Source: Larimichthys crocea (lineage: Eukaryota; Chordata; Actinopteri; Sciaenidae). From it: 64,000 bases of DNA. Made by a program: the position numbers and the translations under genes. Positions 37,969 to 51,300 of the stretch are shown here, piece after piece (the first letter of the stretch is position 1; each line of letters starts with the position of its first letter). The notes under the pieces were generated by a model. It was not told the origin of the DNA, did not search any database, and saw nothing but the letters and a program-made list of their open reading frames with translations. The DNA is taken from the NCBI RefSeq assembly GCF_000972845.2, contig NC_040027.1:12701760-12765759 (forward strand), written 5' to 3'.

Positions 37969-38599
37969 TAGTGATGGGAAGTTCGGTTCTTTTTAGGGAG
38001 TCGGATCATTTGACTCCAAAACGGCTCTTCATGTTACCACTTATACCTTTCATAATTCAGCCAAATTTAGCGCTATTTTGACTTATGATTCGTACGTGTA
38101 CACATATATCATGTATATATATATTCAATACATCCTTGGTACTGAAGCATTCAAAAGTAAAAATGCCATTTTCTAATATGAGTAAATTGCTGTAGCCAAT
38201 TGTTTTCATTGCTTTTACAGGCTTTCTGTTTCGCTCAAATATACATTGTACAATCATTGAATGTACAGCTGAATGACAATACAGTCTGTCTAATTCTAAG
38301 AAACACCTATAAAAACTATAAAAAGCATAGTTTTTTTTTTAAGGACAGCTTTTGACTGTTGGATGCACAGTTTTCATGAGTTCTCATGAGTTTGCTATTA
38401 TCCGATTTTGTGTTGAGAAGAACAGCGGTTATTTACACTCTTTAGAAGAGTTTAAAGACTGTAAGTAACCGATGTTCTTCTCTTCTATCTCCTCCATGAA
38501 TAATTCAAATCATAAAATAATATTTTCTCCTGCGTATATTTGCGATATTAAGGCAAATTGCTTCACTTTCTGAACAACTAAGTGGTTTGTTGAGGACTG

Positions 38600-39045
38600 C
38601 AATGCCCTTTACGTAGGCCTCAGTCAGTCCTCAATTTCTAGTCTTCAGCTTGTGCAGAACGCTGCTGCCTGATTTTTAACCAGAAGGTCAAGACGTGAAC
38701 ACATTACCCCTGTTCTGTTGACACTCCACTGGCTTCCAGTCCGTTTTAGAATTGATTTTAAACTTCTGTTCGCCATTAATGGCTTGGCCTCCTCTTACTT
38801 GTCAGAGATTTTAACTTTTTCGCAATTGTAGCAGAGCCCTGCGCTCTTCAGGACAGCTTCTGTTAGAGGTCTCTAGGTCGAGACTTAAACAGTGGGGTGA
38901 TGTTTTTTTTTTGCTGTTGCTACTCCCAGACTGTGGAACAAACTTCCCCCTGACATCCGCACCACTACTGATCTCAGCCTTTTTAAATCAAAGCTTAAGA
39001 GCCACTTTTTTAGATTGCCATTCAATTATGACTAGGGCTGTCTAC
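38600..39045 (+). mobile_element. L2/Maui-type LINE ORF2 3' fragment (copy 1)
   Basis: With several frame breaks, the plus strand encodes the known C-terminal pattern of this clade: a 'LQ..QNAAA' region at 38647-38670, 'TPVL..LHWLPV.FRIDFK' at 38705-38765, and 'SRLK...P.LWN.LP..IRT..DLS.FKSKLKSHFF' at 38878-39010. It is a dead fragment. Confidence 0.75.
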
Positions 39046-39459
39046 TCCGATGGTTTGATTAGGGTTATCCATAATAGATAAGGAGGCGCCAGCAATATAT
39101 GGCTGAGTTAAGGCATGTTTATGGCTTGCCAGAAGATTGGGCGCGAGCGGGAACAGCTGATCTGGGGCCCTTCTGGGACATTTATGGCTATATTTTGGAA
39201 GTCCACAATTTGTTTTGGGTGAATTTTAGCTCCCTTTTGGTATGATTTTGGCTTTCCTAATGTGGGCCATTTATGGCCCAGACATAGACCCATAACCTTG
39301 CCAAAATGCAAGCCTAGATTTGGGCCAAAGCGAAGCCAAAAGAAAAAAAACATCCCTTTCGACCTTTAAAAAACTTGTAAAAACCTTTCTGTTTCGAGAA
39401 TGCTTCCCTGCCTAACAAAACTAACAAAACTAACAACTACTCTGTACTCCTTTACACCT

Positions 39460-39520
39460 TTCTCAGCTTATGTCCTCCTCTGTAAGTCGCTTTGGATAAA
39501 AGCGTCTGCTAAAAAGAAAC
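39460..39520 (+). repeat. LINE/SINE 3' tail with 'tcgctttggataaaagcg'
   Basis: 'gtaagtcgctttggataaaa' plus 'gcgtctgctaaa' is the conserved 3' tail shared by many fish LINE and SINE families. A second copy lies at 46005-46042. Confidence 0.8.
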
Positions 39521-39722
39521 AAACAAACAAACAAAACAAAAGATTTTTGCTATCTGGGTTTCTATGTATTTCTGGAAGGTTTTTAATACCCTACAGCACT
39601 ACAGCACTTCTAATATAAATTGCACTTTGGGTACCGTTCTTCTATTGTAAAGGGCTATACAAATAAACTTGATTTTGTGCATTTCACGGGAACACCGGAG
39701 TCGTTCAACTTAAAAAAAAAAA

Positions 39723-39732
39723 NNNNNNNNNN
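39723..39732. other. Assembly gap (10 Ns) flanked by the same sequence
   Basis: The 25 or so bases before the gap ('cggagtcgttcaactt' plus an A run) are repeated immediately after it. The real contig ends therefore probably overlap. Confidence 0.98.
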
Positions 39733-39809
39733 TACACGGAGTCGTTCAACTTAAAAAAAAAAAGAGCCGGCTCTTTGAACCGACTCGTTCGCGAACGGCA
39801 CATCACTAA

Positions 39810-39967
39810 GTCTTGACAGGGAGCTCTCTCTCTCTCTCTCAACACTGAAACAGACCGAGAGAAAAAAAAATCTCACCACTACGCAAATCCTTCCTGGAGG
39901 AGGGCCAGGACGTTGAAGCTTGTTCGGCAAATGAAAAGAACGTCTGCAAGCTAGCTACCTAGCTCAA

Positions 39968-40003
<36 letters not shown>

Positions 40004-40060
40004 GCAGAGAGAGAGAAGAGGAAACAAAAAAGTTGTGAGTATGTCAGCTTTACGAATATT
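39810..40060 (+). promoter_or_regulatory. Promoter-like 5' UTR segment, unit 1 (low certainty)
   Basis: A (CT)n run is followed by 'ctgaaacagaccgagag', 'gagggccaggacgttgaagc', a poly-A run and a donor-like 'agttgtgagtatg'. The same block recurs at 46294-46560. It could be an upstream noncoding exon of the furry-like gene. Confidence 0.25.
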
Positions 40061-40781
40061 GAAGTAATTGAGGACACTGCGGTCGGTATGTGCTGTAGTT
40101 AACGTCTTTACGTCAAGTTCCGTTATTAACTTTGACCGTTGAGGTTTAAAAAAAAAAAACGTTAGCTTTCCAACTGCTCAATTTTTTTTTTTTTTGGGAG
40201 CTTTTAGCTTCATGCTAAAGAAGAAGAAGGAGTTTGGCTCCCCTCTTGCTAAGTGTGAGTTCACCGCCTAGCTTTGCCTTTTTGTAAGTTTAATCTTAGG
40301 TTTTAAAAACATATATTAAAAATCCTGTTGTCATTGCTGCCATATGAGCTAGCACGGCTGTTAACGTAGCTATCACAGCAGCAGAGCTGAACGTTAACTT
40401 ATAGTTGACATCTGACTGCTCGGCTGGCTAACTAGCACTTAGCACTTTGCTAACACAGTATAAACACTAAGGGCTCAGGCTAGTTGCTAACTAAAAAAAA
40501 AAAAAACGGCACGTTACATCATGTGTGTCTAATTTTAACGTCTCTCTCTTTTTGTTTTTGGCTCACAGCTTTCGTGTCAGACATTTAAAAAATACAAACA
40601 CAACAAAACGGTTTGATAGCCGCAGTATCAAAATAACCACACACACACCACACACACATTAGAATGCACTAGATTTATCTAGGACACAAAAGCTGCGTTA
40701 TTTAGTTTACATCCAGGTGAAGCACTTTTTGTTTGTGTGAGGTCACCTTGTGTGTTTCTAAAGCCATAACATGCCCAAGCA

Positions 40782-41100
40782 TTAGATTAGATTAGATTAG
40801 ATATTACTTTATTCATCCCACCACGGAGAAATTTAACTTGTTACAGCAGCAGAGGAAAGTGTAGCATACACTACAGAATTAGAACAAGTAGAAAAGGCAA
40901 AAAAAACACAATAAACAGACAGAATATCTATAACCTACACAATAAAAAGACAGAACTATCTATAAACCTACAACAATAAACAGACAGAAATATCTAAAAC
41001 ACAGACAGAAATACATCTATAACCATCACACAATAAACACAGCACAAAAACAATCAACCTTCAAAACAGACAAGTACTCTACTGAGGATGAAAGTGGCAT
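40782..41100 (-). repeat. LINE 3' tail with (ATTAG)n end (copy 1)
   Basis: 'attagattagattagatatt' and 'actttattcatcccaccacg', then 'ttaacttgttacagcagcag' and a long 'acaataaacagacagaa' series. The same element recurs at 47268-47500. Confidence 0.65.
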
Positions 41101-44100
41101 GATATAAAAAGAGTATGTCAATGTAAAGTGACCATATGTAAGAAAATCGTAAAGGAAAGTGAGCATGATACACATAATAATATTATTGCAAGAGTAGTGA
41201 CCATAATATAGATAATATACAAAAGTAAGTGACCAGTATTATAATAAATGCAAGAAATAGAAAAAATTGCAATGAGACACATGAACAGAGACTACAACAT
41301 GATCAGGTGGTGCAGGTGTGCATGGTGTGCTTCTTCTTCTTATGCATTGGTGGCACTACATCATACATACATAACAGTGAGCATCTAACTTTCTCTGAGG
41401 ACTTCTTCTCCTTGTTCGGGAGTGTATCTGACATACAATGAAAGCATTTGTTCGCTTTCTGCTGTAGAGGGCACAGCGCTGGCACTTTGCATACAGACGA
41501 CAGAGAAGGAATCTGGTCTGGTCTGCTACTGGTGACTGGAGTGGTGGAGATGGCCAAACTATTTCAGACGAGGCGAAAGGCATGGTGACGAGAAGAAATA
41601 GTGCGCCCCACATGTGGAGTACTATGCCTGAGGAATGAATGTTGTGCATGTTTGCGTTTATGACTTTTTTTTTTAGAGGTTAGCCTTAGACTAATTTAAT
41701 TCAAGTTGATTTTGCTGCAGTGTACCATGTTGGAACGGTTTACTGCAGTGGCACTGCTGTGAAGTGGCACACATAGTTGAAGCATTTTATACACTTGGCA
41801 TTGTTGTACTAGATCGAAAGTCTTCGCCGCTGGCTGATCCCTGTTCATCTCTGCCGGATAAGCTTCTGATGGCAGTACAGATGTTTAGTGATTCTCAACT
41901 ATAAGGGAATCCCCCCCTAGATTGCAGATCGTCTATATCTGTGATTATCTAGGCGTAATTCTAGTGAATTAGTGTGTTTGTTTAATCTGGAAAGACATTA
42001 ATGACACTGAAGAGTATATGGGATGTAAAACCAAACTCTGTAAAACACCGCCACAGTGGCCCCTCTCACTAAGCTGCCCCCCTTCAAGGATTAACTGTTA
42101 ACTCAGCATTTCAGTGGTGACTACACAAACATTATGTAACACAAAAATAACTCTGTTCTTAATTTGGATTTTGTTGTTTTTCAATCTTAAATACGAGCAG
42201 CTATCCAACTTATTTTGTTCTTTGTATCTAACTTTTATCTTTAACTTGCTTCTGTTAGTAGTATTTGTCGTCTGTCCCTCTTAAAACAAATATCTTGCAT
42301 GTTTCAGCACCTGTTTCCCATACCCTCTGACCTCTCAGCGGTTAAACTGGTTCTACATTGGCAGCTTCTGCAGGAATCTCGATTTGCCTTCTTCAAAACC
42401 ATCTGAATCTCCACGTTAATGTCAGCTGTCATTTATATGACCAGATTACTGGAGGTGACCTCTTATCTAAGCCCAGACTGACCATCTGGATGCAGGTGTT
42501 TCCATTTGCACATGGCCTAAATTAATTAACTGGGCAACTGAACATACTTTGAGGAACTGCATATAATTTGGCCCGAGCGGAATTAAACGTTGCTAATTTC
42601 CCTCGTGTGCTAGCACCCGTCTTTATGGCCACATAAAGAGCATTGAACCAGCACATATTGTATTTACTACTGTCTGTTTGTGGGAATTCACACCTCTCTA
42701 ATGAGGGCTTCCTGAAAAAGAAGAAGATAAGGATATCATGAGTTGGTCAACAGTTAAAAGTGGTGATGGTTGTTACAAAATGCTCAAAGAATAACAATCG
42801 AAAGACGTACCCTACATAAAGCGAGTTACCAATAGTTTTTTTTGTGTTTCTGCGTTTTAAGATAAGAATGATGGTTTTAGAGCCTTCATCTCTCTGAACT
42901 TCATCTAACCACCATCTTCATAAAGCTAACTTTCAGAAGCCTCCTTCGCCTCTCAGTGCAGTGAACGACATCGCTTACTCTGATTTACCATGGGTTGGCA
43001 TTCTTTTATTGCTTGATTGAAAGACTCGGGTAATGTAGTACACATAAGGGCAGTCTAGCTAGACATAACCTATAATTGAGCCCTGCTGAGGAAGATTATC
43101 CTTGGCTTTGGGAGAGAGGGTTTGCGAGCAAATTGTGTTTGGGTCTGCCTTCGCCAAAGAAACCACCCTGTTCTTTGCCCTCAAAACGGCCTCAGCGAAT
43201 CGCCGGCATTTCTGCCTGTTTAGATCCATTGACGCTTATGTTAATGCGCCTAACTTTCGGGGTATACATGTCTCCCAGAGAAAGATAACCATAACAAGAA
43301 TCTGTTGAAACTGCAAAAAAAAGGTGTTTGTTTATGCACTTCCCTTCTCGGTCGAAGAAGCCAGTAATGTTTCCGCTGAAGAGGTAGTGATTACAACAAG
43401 GCCCAGGCCTGTCATTTAGTGTTGGAGGGGAGCCAGATATAGGCTATCCCTCTTTTGTCCAATTTACTTATGGCCTGTTTCTGAATATGAGCTAGCCAGA
43501 TTCTTCTTCAAAACAAGTACAGCGAATACACATGCTAATCAGACATTCTTGAGTTAAAAAAAAAAAAAAAATGCCCCTTTTTGCAGATGCAAGCGTTACT
43601 CAAGGTGAACTTGAAGGAAGCGACAGAGAATGTTAGGAAGTGATCTATGTGGCATAAACGCTGAAGAGAACACAGGGAATTGAGACGGGACAATCTTGCT
43701 TTGTCAGGGATTCTCTTATTCCTGGATAAGCTTCAGCCTCCTATTTGCAGCATCCTTTGCGGTGTGCTGGAAATTGCCAGGCGGTATGAGATGAAGTTAA
43801 AATTGATAAGATCCGTGTGCTCCGCTGACCTTTAGCCCGTCTCACACGCTGCAGTTAACAACCAAAATGTGCAATGTTTAAACTCTCCGCACAGATCTGG
43901 TTAACGCAGCCGATACTGATGTTCTCTCGAGATATGAGATATGTTTTGGTGCCTACCAGAAAAATGTGTGTTTAAGAGCTTAAATATAGAGCGGAGTTCA
44001 GTCGTGGCTGTATTTGCTACAGCATTCAGGATGTGCACGGGTGTTGGCTTACACTTTTTCTGTTTCACACTTTTTTTTGTTTTTTGGAGTCGCTGAGTTG

Positions 44101-45104
44101 GAACAGGAAGTCAGATGTATTGATTCACAGGTCTGTCAGCGGCAAGAAGCGAATGATTGCATCTGAGACTCTTTTTTTTTTTTTTTTTTCATGGGTGTTT
44201 GGGTGGTGGGATAAAGGTGCGTACAGCGGTATGTCGCTGACACAACTTTTTTGGTGCCGTCAGGTTTTTTTTTTGCGTTTTGTTTGTGACTTGATGCTAC
44301 GCTGAGCCTGTTCTCACCATCTGTCCCCTGCTTAGATGTGACGTTCTACCATTCACACAACTTCGTCTTTTTTGATGCCTGTTAGACTCAGTGGCTTGTT
44401 TTCCTTCCCTTTGTTTGACTACAGGTTTGATAATATCAGAAGTTTTATTCTCTGAGCTTCGTCTTTTATCTTTAGCGTTACTGGTTGTATCGCCTACTTT
44501 TGTACTTACAACAGTTCTGATTAACATTCTCTCTGAGAGAAGATGCAACTAGTCGAGATTACTGAACTATAAAAACAAGGAGACCCTTTCAGCCACTATG
44601 CATGATAAACTGTAAGAAAGTAGAGTTTGGAGGCGCTGTCGCTTATGTTATCAACTGCCTCCTTGGATCTTTCTCCGTTCTGTGTGTTAATCTTCATGAT
44701 TATATTATCTGCCCAAGAGGTTTTAAATCCTGTCCCAGCACTGGCCAACCCTGACTGAAGCCACATGAGGTCGACCTATCATTTGCTTTGACCAAGAATG
44801 GCTGTCCAACAACACTCCGTCTTTATGGCCCTGGTCGTTGTACAGGATGTTGGTTCTGTGTCAACCATTGCTAAACAAACGCCCTTTTCTTTGACAACAC
44901 GATCGTTCATGACGTATCCTGAAATATACTCTTGACTAGACGTGTACCAGTCAAAGGTTATATGGATCTGCTTTGTGCTTACAGCGGTACGAATAAACCC
45001 TGGTGTCAGTTGGGTAGTCTGCGTCTTCTCAGTTACTGTTTGTTGTAAAACATGATTTCTGTGGTCTCTCTTTCAGATTCTTGCCTGCAGTGAACTTGCG
45101 GACC

Positions 45105-45331
45105 TCCCCCCCTCCCCTCCTCTCGCCTATGCCTGCGCAATGTAACTGAAAGTAATCCGAGCATGATGCGCGAGGTACTATCTTTTCTTTATGCTCGCAC
45201 TCGCATTTTTTTTAATCTCTCTCGCGTAATCCAAAATCCGGGATGTTTTACCTAGCTCGCGGGCATCAGGGAGCCACTGTCAATATCAGGGAGACTCCCG
45301 GAACTTCCGGGAGACTTGGGATGTCTGCTTA
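45105..45331. other. Unique spacer between the two duplication units
   Basis: About 225 bases have no counterpart at the end of unit 2. The segment is GC-rich at the start and ends with a near-palindrome, 'gggagactcccggaacttcc' running into 'gggagac', at about 45288-45314. Confidence 0.7.
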
Positions 45332-48300
45332 TCAGAGATTTTAACTTTTCGCAATTGTAGCAGAGCCCTGCGCTCTTCGGGACAGCTTCTGTTAGAGGTC
45401 TCTAGGTCGAGATTTAAACAGTGGGGTGATCGTTCTTTTGCTGTCGCTACTCCCAGACTGTGGAACAAACTTCCCCCTGACATCCGCACCACTACTGATC
45501 TCAGCCTTTTTAAACTGAAGCTTAAGAGCCACTTTTTTAGATTGGTGTTCAATTCTGACTAGGGCTGTCTGCTCCGATGGTTTGATTAGGGTTATCCATA
45601 ATAGATAAGGAGGCGCCAGCAATTTATGGCTGAGTTAAGGCATGTTTATGGCATGCCAGAAGATTGGGCGCGAGCGGGAACAGCTGATCTGGGGCTCTTC
45701 TGGGACATTTATGGCTATATTTTGGAAGTCCACAATTTGTTTTGGGTGAATTTTAGCTCCCTTTTGGTATGATTTGGGCTTTCCTAATGTGGGCCATTTA
45801 TGGCCCAGACATCGACCCATAACCTTGCCAAAATGCAAGCCTAGATTTGGGCCAAAGCGAAGCCAAAAGAAAAAAAACATCCCTTTCGACCTTTAAAAAA
45901 CTTGTAAAAACCTTTCTGTTTCGAGAATGCTTCCCTGCCTAACAAAACTAACAAAACTAACAACTACTCTGTACTCCTTTACACCTTTCTCAGCTTATGT
46001 CCTCCTCTGTAAGTCGCTTTGGATAAAAGCGTCTGCTAAAAAGAAACAAACAAACAAACAAAACAAAAGATTTTTGCTATCTGGGTTTCTATGTATTTCT
46101 GGAAGGTTTTTAATACCCTACAGCACTACAGCACTTCTAATATAAATTGCACTTTGGGTACCGTTCTTCTATTGTAAAGGGCTATACAAATAAACTTGAT
46201 TTTGTGCATTTCACGGGAACACCGGAGTCGTTCAACTTAAAAAAAAAAAAGAGCCGGCTCTTTGAATCGACTCGTTCGCGAACGACACATCACTAAGTCT
46301 TGACAGTGGAGCTCTCTCTCTCTCTCTCTCTCAACACTGAAACAGACCGAGAGAAAAAAAAAATCTCACCACTACGCAAATCCTTCCAATGGAGGAGGGC
46401 CAGGACGTTGAAGCTTGTTCGGCAAATGAAAAGAACGTCTGCAAGCTAGCTACCTAGCTCAACTTAAAAAAAAAAAAAAAAAAAAAAAAAAGGGGGCAGA
46501 GAGAGAGAGAAGAGGAAACAAAAAAGTTGTGAGTAATGTCAGCTTTACGAATATTGAAGTAATTGAGGACACTGCGGTCGGTATGTGCTGTAGTTAACGT
46601 CTTTACGTCAAGTTCCGTTATTAACTTTGACCGTTGAGGTTTAAAAAAAAAAACGTTAGCTTTCCAACTGCTACAATTTTTTTTTTGGGAGCTTTTAGCT
46701 TCATGCTAAAAGAAGAAGAAGGAGTTTGGCTCCCCTCTTGCTAAGTGTGAGTTCACCGCCTAGCTTTGCCTTTTTTGTAAGTTTAATCTTAGGTTTTAAA
46801 AACATATTAAAAATCCTGTTGTCATTGCTGCCATATGAGCTAGCACGGCTGTTAACGTAGCTATCACAGCAGCAGAGCTGAACGTTAACTTATAGTTGAC
46901 ATCTGACTGCTCGGCTGGCTAACTAGCACTTAGCACTTTGCTAAACACAGTATCAACACTAAAGGGCTCAGGCTAGTTGCTAACTAAAAAAAAAAAACGG
47001 CACGTTACTATCATGTGTGTCTAATTTTAACGTCTCTCTTTTTTGTTTTTGGCTCACAGCTTTCGTGTCAGACATTTAAAAAATACAAAACAACAAAACG
47101 GTTTGATAGCCGCAGTATCAAAATAACCACACACACACACACACATTAGTAATGCACTAGATTTATCTAGGACACAAAAGCTGCGTTATTTAGTTTACAT
47201 CCAGGTGAAGCACTTTTTGTTTGTGTGAGGTCACACTTGGTGTGTTTCTAAAGCCATAACATGCCCAAGCATTAGATTAGATTAGATTAGATATACTTTA
47301 TTCATCCCACCACGGAGAAATTTAACTTGTTACAGCAGCAGAGGAAAGTGTAGCATACACTACAGAATTAGAACAAAGTAGAAAAGGCAAAAAAACACAA
47401 TAAACAGACAGAAATATCTATAACCTACACAATAAACAGACAGAAATATCTATAACCTACACAATAAACACGAAAAATAATCAACTTTCAAAAACAGACA
47501 AGTACTGAGGATAAAAGTGGCATTATATATAAAGTATTGTAATGTAAAGTGACCATAGTGTAAGAAAAATCGCAAAGGAAAGTGAGCATGATACAAATAA
47601 TAATATTATTGCAAGAGTAGTGACTGTAATATAAATAATACTACAAAAGTAAGTGACCAATATATAAATAATAAATGCAAGAAATAGGAAAAAATTGCAA
47701 TGAGACACATGAACAGGAGACTACAACATGATCAGGTGGTGCAGGTGTGCATGGCGTGCTTCTTCTTCATATGCATTGGTGGCACATACATACATACATA
47801 CATACATAACAGTGAGCATCTAACATTTCTCTGAGGACTTCATTCCCCTTGTTCGGGAGTGTATCTGACAATACAATGAAGCATTTGTTCGCTTTCTGCT
47901 GTAGAGAGACACAAGCGCTGGCACTTTGCATACAGACAGACAGAGAAGGAATCTGGTCTGGTCTGCTACTGTGTGACTGGAGGTGGTGGAGATGGCCAAA
48001 CTATTTCAGACGAGGACGAAAGGCATGGTGACGAGAAGAAATAGTGCGCCCCACATGTGGGAGTACTATGCTCTGAGGAATGAATGTTGTGCATGTTTGC
48101 GTTTATGACATTTTTTTTAGAGGTTAGCCTTAGACTAAATTTAATTTCAAGTTTGATTTTGCTGCAGTGTACCATGTTGGACGGTTACTGCAGTGGCACT
48201 GCTGTGAAGTGGCACACATAGTTGAAGCATTTTATACACTTGGCATTGTTGTACTAGATCGAAAGTCTTCGCCGCTGGCTGATCCCTGTTCATCTCTGCC

Positions 48301-51300
48301 GGGATAAGCTTCTGATGGCAGTACAGATGTTTAGTGTATTCTCAAACTATAAGGGAATCCCCCCTAGATTGCAGATCGCTATATATCTGTGATTATCTAG
48401 GGCATAATTCTAGTGAATTAGTGTGTTTGGTTTAATCTGGAAAGACATTAATGACACTGAAGAGTATATAGGGATGTAAAACCAAACTCTGTAAAACACC
48501 GCCACAGTGGCCCCTCTCACTAAGCTGCCCCCCTTCAAGGATTAACTGTTAACTCAGCATTTCAGTGGTGACTACACAAACATTATGTAACACAAAAATA
48601 ACTCTGTTCTTAATTTGGATTTTTGTTGTTTTTCATATCTTAAATACAAGCAGCATCCAACTTATTTTGTTCTTTGTATCTAACTTTTATCTTTAACTTG
48701 CTTCTGTTTAGTAGTATGTTGTCGTCTGTCCCTCTTAAAACAAATATCTTGCATGTTTCAGCACCTGTTTCCATACCCTCTGACCTCTCAGCGGTTAAAC
48801 TGGTTCTATATTGGCAGCTTCTGCAGGGAATCTCGATTTGGCCTTCTTCAAAACCATCTGAACTCTCCACGTTAATGTCAGCTGTCATTTATATGACCAG
48901 ATTACTGGAGGTGACCTCTTATCTAAGCCTAGACTGACCATCTGGATGCAGGTGTTTCCATTTGCACATGGCTAAATTATTAACTGGGCAACTGAACACA
49001 TACTTTGAGGAACTGCATATAAATTTGGCCCGAGCGGAATTAAACGTTGCTAATTTCCTCGTGTGCTAGCACCCGTCTTTATGGCCACATAAAGAGCATT
49101 GAACCCAGCACATATTGTATCTACTACTGTCTGTTTGTGGGAAATTCACACTCTTTAATGAGGGCTTCCTGTGAAAAAGAGAAGATAAGGATATTCATGA
49201 GTTGGTCAACAGTTAAAAGTGGTGATGTTGTTACAAAATGCTCAACAGAATAACAATATGAAAGTACTACCCTACATAAATCAGATTAACAATTAGTTTT
49301 CTGCGTTTTAAAGATAATGAATGATGGTTTTAGAGACCTCATCTCTCTGAACTTCATCTAACCACCATCTTCATAAAGCTAACTTTCAGAAGCCTCCTTC
49401 GCCTCTCAGTGCAGTGAACGACATCGCTTACTCTGATTTACATGGGTTGAGCATTCTTTTCATTGATTGCATTGAAAGACTCGGCGTAATGTAGTACACA
49501 ATAAGGACCGAGTCTAGCTAGAAATAACCTATAATTGAGCCCTGCTGAGGAAGATTATCCTTGGCTTTGGGAGAGAGGGTTTGGAGCATAATTGATGTTT
49601 GGGTCTGCCTTCGCCAAAGAAACCACCCTGTCTTTGCCCTCAAAACGGCCTCAGCCGAATCGCCGGCATTTCTGCCATGTTTAGATCCATTGACGCTTAT
49701 GTTAATATGCCATACTTTCGGGCTATACATGTCTCTCCAGAGAAAGATAACCATAACAAGAATATCTGTTGAAACATGCAAAAAAAAGGTGTTTGTTTAT
49801 GCACTTCCCTTCCCGGTCGGAAGAAGCCAGTAATGTTTCCGCTGAAGAGGTAGTGATTACAACAAGGCCAGGCCTGTCATTTAGTGTTGGAGGGAGCCAG
49901 ATATAGGCTATTCCCTCTTTTGTCCAATTTACTGCCTGTTTCTGAATATGAGCTAGCCCAGATTCTTCAAAACAAGTACAGTGAATACACATGAATCAGA
50001 CATTCTTGAGTTTAAAAAAAAAAAAAAAAAAAAAATCTTTTGCAGATGCAAGCGTTACTCAAAGGTGAACTTGAAGGAAGCGACAGAGAACTGTTAGTGA
50101 AAGTTGATATGTGGCATAACGCTGAAGAGAACACAGTGAAAGTGAGACGGGACAATCTTGCCTTTGTCAGGGATATCTCTTATATCCTGGATAAGCTATC
50201 AGCCTCCTATTTGCAGCATCCTTTGCGGTGTGCTGGAAATTGCCAGGCGGTATGAGATGAAGTTAAACATTGATAAGATCCGTTGTGCTCCGCTGACCTT
50301 TAGCCCGTCTCACACGCTGCAGTTACACCAAAATGTGCAATGTTTAAACTCTCCGCACAGATCTGGTTAACGCAGCGATACTGATGTTCTCTCGAGATAT
50401 GAGATATGTTTTGGTGCTACCAGAAAAATGTGTGTTTAAGAGCTTAAATATAGAGCAGGAGCTTAGTCTGTGGCTGTATTTGCTACAGCATTCAGGATGT
50501 GCACGGGGTTTGGCTTACACTTTTTCTGTGGTCACACTTTTTTTTGTTTTTTGGAGTCGCTGAGTTGGAACAGGAAGTCAGATGTATTATTCACAGGTCT
50601 GTCAGCGCAAGACGCGAATGATTGCATCTGAGACTCTTTTTTTTTTTTTTTCATGGTGTTTGTGGTGGGTGGGATAAAGGTGCGTACAGCGGTATGTCGC
50701 TGACACAACTTTTTGTGCCGTCAAGGTTTTTTTTTTGGTTTTGTTTTGACTTCATATCTACGCTGACCTGTTCTCACCATCTGTCCCCTCTTAGAGTGGA
50801 AGTTCTCACACATTAACTTCTCTGTCTGGCTGCTATGTGACTCAGTGGCTTGTTCTTCCTTCCTTTGTTTGACTACAGTTTGATAATATCAGAAGTTTAT
50901 ATTCTCTAATGCTTCGTCTCTTTATCTTTATCGTTACTGGATTATGTCTCTACTTTGTACTTTACAAACAGTTCTGATTACATTCTTCTCTGAGAGAAGA
51001 CTGCATTCGAGATTACCTGACTATAAAAGGAGACCCTTTCAGCCACTATGATGATAAACTGTAAGGAAAGTAGAGTTTTGGAGGCGCTGATCGCTTATGT
51101 AACTGCCTCTTGGATGTAGTGTGTAATCTTCAGATTATTACTCTGCCCAAGAGGAGGTTTTAATCCTGTCCCAGCACTGAGCCAACCCTGAACTGAAGCC
51201 AACATGAGGTCGACCTATCACTTTGCTGTGACCAAGAATGGACTGTCCAACAACACTCTGTCTTTACGGCCCTGTCGTTGTACAGGATGTTGTTCGGTGT

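Larger units (their letters stand above)
37969..39808. mobile_element. hAT-like element interrupted by LINE sequence and a gap
   Basis: The left end is 'tagtgatgggaagttcggtt'. The right end is 'gttcgcgaacggcacatcac' plus 'ta', preceded by 'gagccggctctttgaac'. The ends are inverted in the first 8 bases (TAGTGATG) and share the 'gttcg' motif. The interior holds an L2-type LINE fragment, a 'tttatggc' repeat and the run of Ns. No transposase is seen, and flanking 8-mers do not match. Confidence 0.65.
38802..45104 (+). repeat. Long tandem duplication, unit 1 (about 6.3 kb)
   Basis: It runs from 'tcagagattttaac' to 'cagtgaacttgcggacc' and matches 45332-51546 in order over the whole length. The first 0.9 kb is nearly identical. 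The remainder shows scattered 1-5 base insertions and deletions, many outside homopolymers. It contains the 10-N gap. Confidence 0.93.
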
